Shown one piece after another: positions 32,382 to 39,705 of a stretch of 57,173 nucleotides of DNA (the first letter of the stretch is position 1; every line of letters starts with the position of its first letter). This DNA is from Streptomyces xantholiticus. Lineage in GTDB: Bacteria > Actinomycetota > Actinomycetes > Streptomycetales > Streptomycetaceae. The notes beneath the pieces were generated by a model. It was given only the letters and a program-made list of their open reading frames with translations. It had not been told where the DNA came from and searched no databases. The position numbers and the translations under genes were made by a program. The stretch spans positions 1 to 57,173 of the forward strand of contig NZ_BMWB01000034.1 of the NCBI RefSeq assembly GCF_014651015.1. Reading direction: 5' to 3'.

Positions 32382-34553
32382 GTGACAGCAGCAACGCACT
32401 CCTCCCTTTTCCCGCAGGTTCCCGAGTCCGCGGACGCCGTGCTCGAGGGGCTCGATCCCGAGCAGCGCCAAGTGGCGACCGCCCTGCACGGACCGGTGTG
32501 CGTGCTGGCAGGAGCCGGCACGGGCAAGACGCGCGCGATCACCCACCGCATCGCGTACGGCGTCCGTGCGGGCATACTCCAGCCCGCCAGTGTGCTGGCC
32601 GTCACTTTCACCAACCGCGCCGCCGGTGAGATGAGGGGCCGGCTGCGCCAGCTCGGCGCGGCCGGCGTCCAGGCGCGTACGTTCCACTCCGCCGCGCTGC
32701 GCCAGCTGCAGTACTTCTGGCCGAAGGCGGTCGGCGGCGAGCTGCCCCGGCTGCTGGAGCGCAAGATCCAGCTGGTCGCGGAGGCCGCGGCCCGCTGCCG
32801 CATCCGCCTCGACCGCAACGAGCTGCGGGACGTCACGGGTGAGATCGAGTGGGCCAAGGTCACCCAGACCGTTCCCGCCGACTACCCGGCGGCGGTCGCC
32901 AAGTCGCTGCGTGACGCCCCCCGGGATCCCGCCGAGATCAGCCAGGTCTACGGGATGTACGAGCAGCTCAAGCGCGACCGCTCGGTGATCGACTTCGAGG
33001 ACGTGCTGCTGCTCACCGTCGGCATCCTGCAGGACCGGCACGACATCGCCGAACACGTCCGCCGCCAGTACCAGCACTTCGTCGTCGACGAGTACCAGGA
33101 CGTCAGCCCTCTCCAGCAGCGCCTGCTGGACCTGTGGCTGGGGGACCGGGAAAACCTCTGCGTCGTCGGGGACGCCAGCCAGACCATCTACTCCTTCACC
33201 GGCGCCACCCCCGACCACCTGCTGAACTTCCGCACCCGCCACCCCGGCGCGACCGTGGTCAAGCTGGTCCGTGACTACCGCTCCACCCCTCAGGTCGTCC
33301 ATCTGGCCAATGGTCTGCTCGGCCAGGCCCGCGGCCGCGCGGCGGAGCACCGCCTGGAGCTGATCTCCCAGCGCGACCCCGGGCCAGAGCCCGCCCATGT
33401 GGAATACGCGGACGAGCCGGCAGAGGCCGAGGGCACCGCTCGCCGGATCCGCGAGCTGATCGCCGCCGGTGTCCCGGCCGGCGAGATCGCCGTGCTGTAT
33501 CGGATCAATGCCCAGTCCGAGGTCTACGAGCAGGCGCTGGCCGACGCGGGCGTCCCGTACCAACTGCGCGGGGCCGAGCGGTTCTTCGAGCGGCAGGAGG
33601 TGCGCGAGGCGGGGATCGCCCTGCGGGGCGCCGCCCGCGCCGGCGGCAACGACGCGCTGCTCGACGACGTGGAGGATCTGCCCGCCCAGGTGCGGGCCGT
33701 GCTGTCCACCAAGGGGTGGACCACCGAGCCGCCCGCCGGATCCGGCGCGGTACGCGACCGTTGGGAGTCGCTGGCCGCTCTGGTCCGCCTTGCCGAGGAC
33801 TTCGTACGGGCCAGGCCGCAGGCGACCCTTGCCGATCTCGTGGCCGAGCTGGACGAGCGGGCCGCCGCCCAGCACGCGCCCACCGTCCAGGGCGTCACAC
33901 TCGCCTCCCTGCACTCGGCGAAGGGCCTGGAGTGGGACGCCGTGTTCCTCGTCGGTCTCACCGAAGGCATGATGCCGATCACCTACGCCAAGACGGACGA
34001 GCAGGTGGAGGAGGAACGTCGGCTCCTCTATGTGGGGGTCACCCGAGCACGGTTGCATCTGTCCCTCTCCTGGGCTCTCTCACGCGCCCCCGGCGGCCGC
34101 GCCTCACGCCGTCCGACCCGCTTCCTGAACGGCATCCGTCCCGGCTCCGCCGCTGCCGGACCGCGAGCGGCGGGCGGCGGGGGCGGTGTCGAGCGCGGCG
34201 CCGGTCGCCGCAAGCGGCGCGGACCGGTTCTCTGCCGGGTCTGCGGCAAGTCGCTCACGGACGCGGGCGAGATGAAGCTGATGCGCTGCGAGGACTGCCC
34301 CTCGGACATGGACGAGGCGCTGTACGAGCGGCTGCGCGAATGGCGGTCCGTCCAGGCGAAGGAGCTGGGCCAGCCCGCGTACTGCGTCTTCACCGACAAG
34401 ACGCTGATGGCGATCGCGGAGGCCGTGCCGGGCGACGAGACCGAGCTGGCCGGGATCTCGGGGGTCGGGGGACGCAAGCTGGATCGCTTCGGAGCCGATG
34501 TTCTTGCCATTTGCGCAGGTGAGGAGCCTGACGAGGGTGACGAGGACGACTGA
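32382..34553 (+). CDS. uvrD2: UvrD2-type ATP-dependent DNA helicase
   Basis: The 723-residue protein has a UvrD/PcrA core with Walker A GAGTGKT (44-50), DEYQD, QTIYSFTGA and LHSAKGLEWD. Two features mark it as actinobacterial UvrD2: a tetracysteine module (Cys618, Cys621, Cys636, Cys639) and a C-terminal HRDC domain (about 650-710, with ELAGISGVGGRKLDRFG). It unwinds DNA 3' to 5', and its mycobacterial homologue is essential. The GTG at 32382 fits where homologues begin. The first helicase domain is shorter than in PcrA, as I recall for UvrD2. Confidence 0.93.
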   Translation: MTAATHSSLFPQVPESADAVLEGLDPEQRQVATALHGPVCVLAGAGTGKTRAITHRIAYGVRAGILQPASVLAVTFTNRAAGEMRGRLRQLGAAGVQARTFHSAALRQLQYFWPKAVGGELPRLLERKIQLVAEAAARCRIRLDRNELRDVTGEIEWAKVTQTVPADYPAAVAKSLRDAPRDPAEISQVYGMYEQLKRDRSVIDFEDVLLLTVGILQDRHDIAEHVRRQYQHFVVDEYQDVSPLQQRLLDLWLGDRENLCVVGDASQTIYSFTGATPDHLLNFRTRHPGATVVKLVRDYRSTPQVVHLANGLLGQARGRAAEHRLELISQRDPGPEPAHVEYADEPAEAEGTARRIRELIAAGVPAGEIAVLYRINAQSEVYEQALADAGVPYQLRGAERFFERQEVREAGIALRGAARAGGNDALLDDVEDLPAQVRAVLSTKGWTTEPPAGSGAVRDRWESLAALVRLAEDFVRARPQATLADLVAELDERAAAQHAPTVQGVTLASLHSAKGLEWDAVFLVGLTEGMMPITYAKTDEQVEEERRLLYVGVTRARLHLSLSWALSRAPGGRASRRPTRFLNGIRPGSAAAGPRAAGGGGGVERGAGRRKRRGPVLCRVCGKSLTDAGEMKLMRCEDCPSDMDEALYERLREWRSVQAKELGQPAYCVFTDKTLMAIAEAVPGDETELAGISGVGGRKLDRFGADVLAICAGEEPDEGDEDD

Positions 34554-34566
34554 TACAAACTCGTCG

Positions 34567-34606
34567 AAAAAATAGTTTGCGCACGCCCCGGCCAGCCCCA
34601 TAGGTT
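34567..34606 (+). promoter_or_regulatory. WhiB7/WblC-type promoter of the wblC leader
   Basis: AAAAAAT at 34567-34573 is followed after 3 bases by -35 TTGCGC (34577-34582), an 18-base spacer and -10 TAGGTT (34601-34606). An A/T-rich element 3 bases upstream of the -35 is the known signature of promoters activated by WhiB7/WblC through its AT-hook. This promoter therefore looks autoregulated. Confidence 0.75.
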
Positions 34607-34716
34607 CTTAACCACGAGAACAGCGGCTTCTCTGAAGCCCTGTCTTCGTGCTGTACTTATCCGAATAGCGCGACCGGTTCGTCCGGTCCCCGAGACGCCG
34701 AGAGGAGGCGAATCCA

Positions 34717-35043
34717 GTGATCAGCATCAAGACCAGCTTCGTCAGCACCGTCAAAATGACCGATCGCTCGGTCGTCTCCGCCTGCTCGCTCGGCTTCTCG
34801 TCCGCGTTCCACGGCACCGGTATGTCCGGCATTCCCGCCGCTCTGCCCGTGTCCGGCCTGGGCGGCATGCCCGTCCGTGAGCGCAATGAGCGACCGACCA
34901 AGGCACTGGAAGCGGGAGTAGCAGCGGCAGAGGCTCAGGCCTATGCCTTTGCGGCGGCCAGTGCCGAGACCGAGCAGCAGACGACGCAGCACCACACGAA
35001 GTGGGCCTTCCGCGGGCTCGAACCCTGGAGTGATCCAGCCTGA
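34717..35043 (+). CDS. Upstream ORF in the wblC leader
   Basis: A 108-codon frame starts with GTG 8 bases after GGAGG and reads MISIKTSFVSTVKMTDRS. It resembles no domain I know and ends in GLEPWSDPA, 24 bases before a terminator stem. Its last codons contain one arm of a predicted antiterminator. Known whiB7/wblC regulation uses a translated upstream ORF to sense ribosome inhibition, and this frame fits that role. The sequence looks suited to cis-regulation; a free-standing protein function is not excluded. Confidence 0.75.
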   Translation: MISIKTSFVSTVKMTDRSVVSACSLGFSSAFHGTGMSGIPAALPVSGLGGMPVRERNERPTKALEAGVAAAEAQAYAFAAASAETEQQTTQHHTKWAFRGLEPWSDPA

Positions 35044-35109
35044 TACGACATCAGGCCGGCGCCTTCAGGGCCGCGGAACCCCACCCGGGATCCGCGGCCC
35101 TTCTGTTTT
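35001..35109 (+). promoter_or_regulatory. wblC transcription attenuator (terminator and antiterminator)
   Basis: The terminator is a perfect 10-bp stem, 35068-35077 with 35091-35100, followed by TTCTGTTTT (35101-35109). A competing arm GTGGGCCTTCCGCGG (35001-35015) can pair with CCGCGGAACCCCAC (35071-35084), which overlaps the 5' terminator arm, in 13 pairs with a small internal loop. The competing arm lies inside the upstream ORF, so a ribosome reaching its end would cover it. Two small hairpins lie between the arms. Confidence 0.8.
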
Positions 35110-35213
35110 CCCCGGCGGGAAGACGACGCGAAGGGGCCTCGGGACCAGAAGCACCCGGTACCAACTGCCACCCGGCCGACCGGCCGGAACGACCAGACGA
35201 GGAAATACACACC

Positions 35214-35582
35214 GTGCAACTCGAAGCGCACGCCCCGTCCGTACCGCCTTCCGAGACCATCTCCCCGCCCGCTCCTATCGAGGACTCGAACTTGACTCCC
35301 CTCACCGCGCTGACCGCGCTCGACGACGCCATCGAGAACCTGGGCGTACCCGTCCCGTGCCGCTCCTACGACCCGGAGGTCTTCTTCGCCGAGTCGCCGG
35401 CCGACGTCGAGTACGCCAAGTCCCTCTGCCGCACCTGCCCGCTGATGGAGGCCTGCCTCGCCGGCGCCAAGGAACGGCGTGAGCCGTGGGGCGTCTGGGG
35501 CGGAGAGCTCTTTGTCCAGGGTGTGGTCGTCGCCCGCAAGCGGCCGCGTGGTCGCCCGCGCAAGAACCCGGTTGCGGCATGA
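35214..35582 (+). CDS. wblC: WblC (WhiB7) antibiotic-resistance transcription factor
   Basis: The 122-residue protein has the four WhiB cluster ligands (Cys49, Cys72, Cys75, Cys81), the GVWGG turn (93-97) that contacts the primary sigma factor, and a C-terminal AT-hook RPRGRPRK (110-117). That AT-hook is specific to the WhiB7/WblC branch. With sigma HrdB it activates intrinsic resistance genes when translation is inhibited. The GTG follows GAGGA at about 10 bases. Expression is predicted to be controlled by the autoregulated promoter at 34567-34606 and by the leader attenuator. The stop overlaps the next start by 4 bases. Confidence 0.95.
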   Translation: MQLEAHAPSVPPSETISPPAPIEDSNLTPLTALTALDDAIENLGVPVPCRSYDPEVFFAESPADVEYAKSLCRTCPLMEACLAGAKERREPWGVWGGELFVQGVVVARKRPRGRPRKNPVAA

Positions 35583-35902
35583 ACGCCATCGGAACCATCG
35601 ATCGACCCTTCACGCACGACCCCAAGAAGCAGGCCCCGATGACCTCTTCCCCGAGCGAGCCGCAGGGCTCCGCCAGCCGAGCTGTCACCACCATCGGCGC
35701 GAACGCCTCGCGTCAGAACAGGACCCGCGAAATGCAACTCATCCCAGAAGCCCTGGCGCGTGCGCATATGGACGAGCGCCTGCGTGAAGCCGACGCGGAA
35801 CGCCAGGCCGTGCGCCTGGTCGCCGCTCGACGCATGCAGCGCCGCGCCGAGCGGGCGTCGATGCGCGCGCGTCGCGCCCTGGCCATGGCCGTCATGCACT
35901 GA
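35579..35902 (+). CDS. Basic hypothetical protein coupled to wblC
   Basis: This 107-residue frame starts with the ATG that overlaps the wblC stop (ATGA), so it should be translated by ribosomes finishing wblC. The N-terminal half is low in order; the C-terminal half is a predicted long, Arg- and Ala-rich helix (RRMQRRAERASMRARRALAM) that could bind nucleic acid or the ribosome. I recognise no family. A second in-frame ATG at 35639 is possible. A very strong hairpin ends the transcript 15 bases later, placing it in the wblC operon. Confidence 0.6.
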   Translation: MNAIGTIDRPFTHDPKKQAPMTSSPSEPQGSASRAVTTIGANASRQNRTREMQLIPEALARAHMDERLREADAERQAVRLVAARRMQRRAERASMRARRALAMAVMH

Positions 35903-35916
35903 CGGCAACTCAGTCA

Positions 35917-35952
35917 CCGCGGGGGCCGGTCCTTTCGGACCGGCCCCCGCGG
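35917..35952. terminator. Terminator of the wblC operon
   Basis: A perfect 16-bp GC-rich stem (35917-35932 with 35937-35952) has a TTTC loop. It follows the operon's last stop codon by 15 bases. Confidence 0.85.
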
Positions 35953-35986
35953 TGCGTTGCGCCCAGGACGGGCCGACCGGCGGCGG

Positions 35987-35992
35987 TATCGT
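35987..35992 (+). promoter_or_regulatory. Leaderless-type -10 hexamer
   Basis: TATCGT ends 6 bases before the GTG of the small zinc-ribbon gene. Confidence 0.5.
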
Positions 35993-35998
35993 CGCGAG

Positions 35999-36202
35999 GT
36001 GGAACACGACACGAACCCCCAACCCGAGCAGCCGGGTGGCGACGCCGGCATCGTGTGCGCCGGTTGCGGAAAAGTCGCCGAGGAGAAGCCGGTGACCTGG
36101 GCCTTCTCCGTGGAGGGCGGGGTCCGGCACCACCTCTGCGACGACTGCGCCCGGGCCAATATCAGGGCGATCGAGGGCAGGCTCGATTCGCAGTGGTGGT
36201 GA
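35999..36202 (+). CDS. Small zinc-ribbon-like protein
   Basis: The 67-residue protein has two CxxC pairs, Cys20/Cys23 in CAGCGK and Cys47/Cys50 in CDDCAR, spaced as in a zinc ribbon. There is a disordered N-terminus and a short C-terminal helix. No enzyme motif is present. The GTG at 35999 is chosen from the leaderless-type promoter; a longer frame upstream reads through Arg-rich sequence. It converges on the AarF gene with 7 bases between stops. Confidence 0.7.
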   Translation: MEHDTNPQPEQPGGDAGIVCAGCGKVAEEKPVTWAFSVEGGVRHHLCDDCARANIRAIEGRLDSQWW

Positions 36203-36209
36203 CCGCGCG

Positions 36210-37562
36210 TCAGGCGCCCTCTGCCTCTTCTGCCTCCTCCGCCAGGAACCCCGGCAGCCACTCCTCGAGTTCGGCCCGGAGCCGTACCGTCGCGTTGAGC
36301 TGACAGAGCACCCCGATCGTGCTCAGCGTCACGCGGTGTATGAGCAGGTACGCCGGCGGCAGATTGAGCTGCTTGCCCAGCTGGTGGGCGGGGGACCGGA
36401 CGTCGGCGATCCGGGCGGCCTGGGTACGTATCCAGCTGCGGGTGAAGGTGAACTCATCCACCTCGGCCGGTTCGATGATCGGCAGCAGATACTCCAGCAC
36501 CGCGTCCGGGTCGAGATCGATGGTCTTCTTGACGAAGCCCTCCTCGCACAACAGCCCGTAGACCCCGTCCGCATCGCCCTCCAGGGTCATCCGCAGACAT
36601 TCGCCGATGGTGTCGGGCAGCCCGCCCTGCAGCCGGTCCACAGTGCCGAAGTCCAGCACGCCCAGGCGCCAGCCGGCGCCGTCGTCGTCGGGAAGCAGCC
36701 GGAAGTTGCCGGGGTGCGGGTCGGCATGGAGAAGCCCGGTGCGCGCCGGACCGGAGAAGAGGAAGTGGGCCAGCAACTGGCCCGCGCGGTCCCGCTCCTC
36801 GGCCGTGCCGCCGGAGATGACGTCGGCCAGCGGTATGCCGTCGATCCACTCCGTCACCAGGACCTGGTCGCTCTGGTGCACCACGTCGGGGACGAGCACG
36901 CTGGGGTCGCCGGCGAATTCCGCGGCGTGCTCGCGCTGAGCCTGTGCCTCCAATTCGTAGTCCAGCTCCTCGGAGACGCGGTCGCGCAGCTCGGAGATGA
37001 GGGGCTTGATGTCCATGCCCGGTACCAGCGGCCCCAACAGCCGGGAGAACCTGCTCAGTTGCGCCAGGTCGGACAGCAGTGCCTCGCCCGCGCCCGGGTA
37101 CTGCACCTTCACGGCGACGTCACGCCCGTCGTGCCATACGGCACGGTGCACCTGCCCGATCGACGCGGCGGCCGACGGTTTGTCCTCGAAGCTGAGGAAC
37201 AGCTCGCGCCAGTCCTCACCCAGGCGCTCCGCCAGCGCCGCGTGGACCGTCCGGGTCGGCATCGGAGGGGCCGCCTCCTGAAGCCTGGTCAGGGCTGCGC
37301 GATACGGACCGGCGATCTCCTCGGGCAGCGCCGATTCGAACACGGACAGCGCCTGCCCGAACTTCATCGCACCGCCTTTCAGCTCACCGAGAACGCGGAA
37401 CAGTTGTTCCGCCGTGCGCTGTTGCAGCTCGCGGGCCACGATCTCGGCCGACTTGCCGCCGATCCGTTTCCCCAGCCCCCAGGTGACCCGGCCCGCGAAG
37501 CCCAGTGGCAGCGCTGCCAACTTGGCGGTCCGGGTGACCGCCTTCCGGGGAAGATCAGACAT
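36210..37562 (-). CDS. AarF/ABC1 (UbiB-like) family kinase-like protein
   Basis: The 450-residue protein has the ABC1 hallmarks: the KxGQ motif (MKFGQALS), the Ala-rich loop (AAASIGQVHRA) in place of a Gly-rich loop, VAVKVQYPG, the catalytic-loop segment HADPHPGN and LDFG. Members bind and hydrolyse ATP and act in isoprenoid-quinone or lipid metabolism at membranes. The ATG at 37562 has GGAGGGG just upstream. In mycobacteria the homologue also neighbours whiB7, a linkage worth noting. Confidence 0.88.
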   Translation of the reverse strand: MSDLPRKAVTRTAKLAALPLGFAGRVTWGLGKRIGGKSAEIVARELQQRTAEQLFRVLGELKGGAMKFGQALSVFESALPEEIAGPYRAALTRLQEAAPPMPTRTVHAALAERLGEDWRELFLSFEDKPSAAASIGQVHRAVWHDGRDVAVKVQYPGAGEALLSDLAQLSRFSRLLGPLVPGMDIKPLISELRDRVSEELDYELEAQAQREHAAEFAGDPSVLVPDVVHQSDQVLVTEWIDGIPLADVISGGTAEERDRAGQLLAHFLFSGPARTGLLHADPHPGNFRLLPDDDGAGWRLGVLDFGTVDRLQGGLPDTIGECLRMTLEGDADGVYGLLCEEGFVKKTIDLDPDAVLEYLLPIIEPAEVDEFTFTRSWIRTQAARIADVRSPAHQLGKQLNLPPAYLLIHRVTLSTIGVLCQLNATVRLRAELEEWLPGFLAEEAEEAEGA

Positions 37563-37625
37563 GCGCCCCTCCAAATCCCAGACAGCCTGCCGCGTCTGCC
37601 GGCGGCATTGCTCCGCCGACCGCGG

Positions 37626-38768
37626 TTACCCGTTCATTGTCGCGTGCGTCGGGGCGATCGCCGAGGTGTGCTCCCTCTCAGTTTTCCCCGTAGCACCGCA
37701 GACACAGTCGAAATGGGGTCTGATCCGCTGGGCGCGCCATGACAGTTGGGGCAGCGAGACCTCCCATCTGGTTCCGGCGCTCGCCGGTGCTCCGCCGTCG
37801 AGGAAGGAAAGTGCATGACAGGCCGCCAGGCCTGCCACGGCTGTAGCCAGCGCGACGTCACAGGCGGCCACGGTCCTTCGGCGGCCGGAGCGCCACTGGG
37901 CGAGCAACCGTGGCCTCCCCGGGTCGAGATCGGCGTGCTCCCGCTCCATGCAGCCTGCGCATGCCGTGCATCCTGGCAGCACCAGGGGGCCGACGACTCC
38001 GGTGGCTTCCACAACGCCTGTGTAGAGATGGGGAATGCCTCCGGCGATCCAGTCCTCGGTCTGCTGGAGCGAGGGAGCATAGGCGGCCAGCCCGTCACGT
38101 GGAGCCAGGACGACCAGGCTGAGCCCCGGCTCCCTGCCGACCGGGTCCTGCGTCTCGGCGGCACGCGGCGGACGGTCGGGGGCGGCCCGCCGGACCAGCC
38201 GACGGGCTGCCGCGTCCCTGCGGTCCCCGACCGCCTCCGCGGACAGGCCACCGGGTGCCACGTCACCGGGCTCCGTGTATCCGCCGTCCAGCACCTCGAC
38301 CCGACCCACCCCGGCGGCCGAGAGCGTCGCGGCGATCGACGCCCCCACCCGCCCCGCTCCGCGCACCTGGACCCGTATGGCCCGCCGGGCCGCGACGCGG
38401 CCTGCCGCGCCGCCCGGTTCGGGGTGGATCACGGACAACGAGGCGATGTCCGGCCGTAGCCGGTCATGGGCCGCCGCCCGTTTGCGCAGAGCGGCGACCG
38501 CCGGGCCTCCGGCCGTGGGGTCGTCGAGGAGGCCCGCCGCGGTCAGACGGTTCACCAGAGCTTCCGCTCTGCCGTCAGGCAGCCCCATGGCCCGCGCCTC
38601 CTCGCGCAGCAGCGGGAGGCCGCGTGTTCCGTCCAGCAACTCCATCAGGGCACCGGTCGCCGTGTCCACAGGTCCAAGAGTCACCGCATGCGCGGGCGTC
38701 ACCCCGAACTGCACGGACTGGCGGTCCCGCCATGCCCGCCGCAAAGCAGGCTTCATCATCGGATGCAT
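37626..38768 (-). CDS. ThiF-like protein resembling a RiPP cyclodehydratase partner
   Basis: The 380-residue protein has an N-terminal domain (about 1-80) like the leader-binding domain of azole-type cyclodehydratase partners: short beta segments, VQFGVTPAHAVTLGPV, then LLDGTRGLPLLREEARAMG. A ThiF/E1 Rossmann domain follows with RGAGRVGAS as nucleotide loop and CTACAGC plus CVCG as zinc-site Cys. Key E1 adenylation residues are hard to place, so catalysis is doubtful. No YcaO or precursor peptide gene is nearby. The ATG at 38768 lies behind GGGGGAAG. It may recruit a partner encoded elsewhere, or it may be a repurposed E1-like protein. Confidence 0.7.
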   Translation of the reverse strand: MHPMMKPALRRAWRDRQSVQFGVTPAHAVTLGPVDTATGALMELLDGTRGLPLLREEARAMGLPDGRAEALVNRLTAAGLLDDPTAGGPAVAALRKRAAAHDRLRPDIASLSVIHPEPGGAAGRVAARRAIRVQVRGAGRVGASIAATLSAAGVGRVEVLDGGYTEPGDVAPGGLSAEAVGDRRDAAARRLVRRAAPDRPPRAAETQDPVGREPGLSLVVLAPRDGLAAYAPSLQQTEDWIAGGIPHLYTGVVEATGVVGPLVLPGCTACAGCMEREHADLDPGRPRLLAQWRSGRRRTVAACDVALATAVAGLAACHALSFLDGGAPASAGTRWEVSLPQLSWRAQRIRPHFDCVCGATGKTEREHTSAIAPTHATMNG

Positions 38769-38861
38769 ATCCGCTTCCCCCGTCGATCTTTGGCACGGTT
38801 CATCTGCGAGCCGTGGCGAACCGTTGTCAGAATGCAGGGCCGCGGCGAGGGGTGTGAAAAG

Positions 38862-38870
38862 TTGTCCACA
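38862..38870 (+). promoter_or_regulatory. Single DnaA-box match
   Basis: TTGTCCACA matches the Streptomyces DnaA box and lies in the divergent interval between the ThiF-like and metallopeptidase genes. Confidence 0.35.
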
Positions 38871-38962
38871 GGTGCGGGGTATTAGTCGTTCAAATGGTGC
38901 AGCCATGGGGTGGATCAAGCGGGAGGCGTTCCCGGGACGGGACTTCTCCCAGGGACAGCGGG

Positions 38963-38968
38963 TAACGT
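38963..38968 (+). promoter_or_regulatory. Leaderless-type -10 hexamer
   Basis: TAACGT ends 6 bases before the GTG of the metallopeptidase gene. Confidence 0.5.
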
Positions 38969-38974
38969 CGGGGC

Positions 38975-39598
38975 GTGCCCGTCGACCCTCCCTCTCGCCT
39001 CGCTGGGGAGACCTCACCGCGCAGCGCGGCAGGTCAGCAGCGCAGTGCGCCACGCCACCCGTCCCGCGGATCGGTGACGAGCGCGGTCGAGGTCCGCCGC
39101 AGCGCCCGGCGCAGCAGGACGGTCTCCGCGTACCGGGAGGGTGACCGCACCATCGTGCTGATCCCGGCCCGGATGTCGGAGGCGGAGGAGCGGCGCTGGG
39201 TCGGCGTCATGCTCGAAAAGCTCGCCGCTCAGGAGAACAGGCGTGTTCTCGGTGACGCCGAACTCACGGAGCGTGCGGAGCGTTTGTCCGCCCAGTACTT
39301 CGACGGGCGCGCCAGGCCCGCTTCCGTACGGTGGGTGACGAACCAGAACACCCGTTGGGGTTCCTGCACTCCGGCGGAGGGCAGCATCCGGCTGTCGCAC
39401 CGGCTGCAGGGCATGCCGGAGTACGTGGTGGACTACGTACTCGTCCACGAGCTGGCTCATCTGCTCGTTCCCGGCCACGGACCTGGGTTCTGGCGGCTGC
39501 TGGAGGCGTATCCGCGCACCGAGCGGGCCCGCGGTTATCTGGAGGGCGTCGTCTCGGCCGACCGGCTGCCCCATCTGCCCGCCGCCCGGGGAGAGTGA
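38975..39598 (+). CDS. YgjP/SprT-type (DUF45) zinc metallopeptidase
   Basis: The 207-residue protein has the DUF45 signature: WGSC, then VHELAHLLVPGHGPGFW, where His158, Glu159 and His162 form HExxH and His168 is the likely third ligand. A basic, disordered stretch of about 45 residues precedes the fold. YgjP-like proteins are cytoplasmic; their substrates are unknown, although SprT-type relatives degrade DNA-bound proteins. The GTG at 38975 is favoured by the TAACGT element; starting further in would still keep the catalytic fold. Confidence 0.82.
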   Translation: MPVDPPSRLAGETSPRSAAGQQRSAPRHPSRGSVTSAVEVRRSARRSRTVSAYREGDRTIVLIPARMSEAEERRWVGVMLEKLAAQENRRVLGDAELTERAERLSAQYFDGRARPASVRWVTNQNTRWGSCTPAEGSIRLSHRLQGMPEYVVDYVLVHELAHLLVPGHGPGFWRLLEAYPRTERARGYLEGVVSADRLPHLPAARGE

Positions 39599-39705
39599 CG
39601 GGGCGACGGTCCTGTACCGAATGTGTACCGGCTTGCCTCGATGTCGGACTCAGCGGATAGCCTGGCGCGACGCAATCAATTCGGGATGGGGGACGGTCGT
39701 AACGT

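Noticed and set aside
34717..35043. An ordinary protein-coding gene unrelated to wblC
   Set aside because: It has no recognisable domain and ends directly before a terminator that its own 3' codons can disrupt, which fits an upstream regulatory ORF better.
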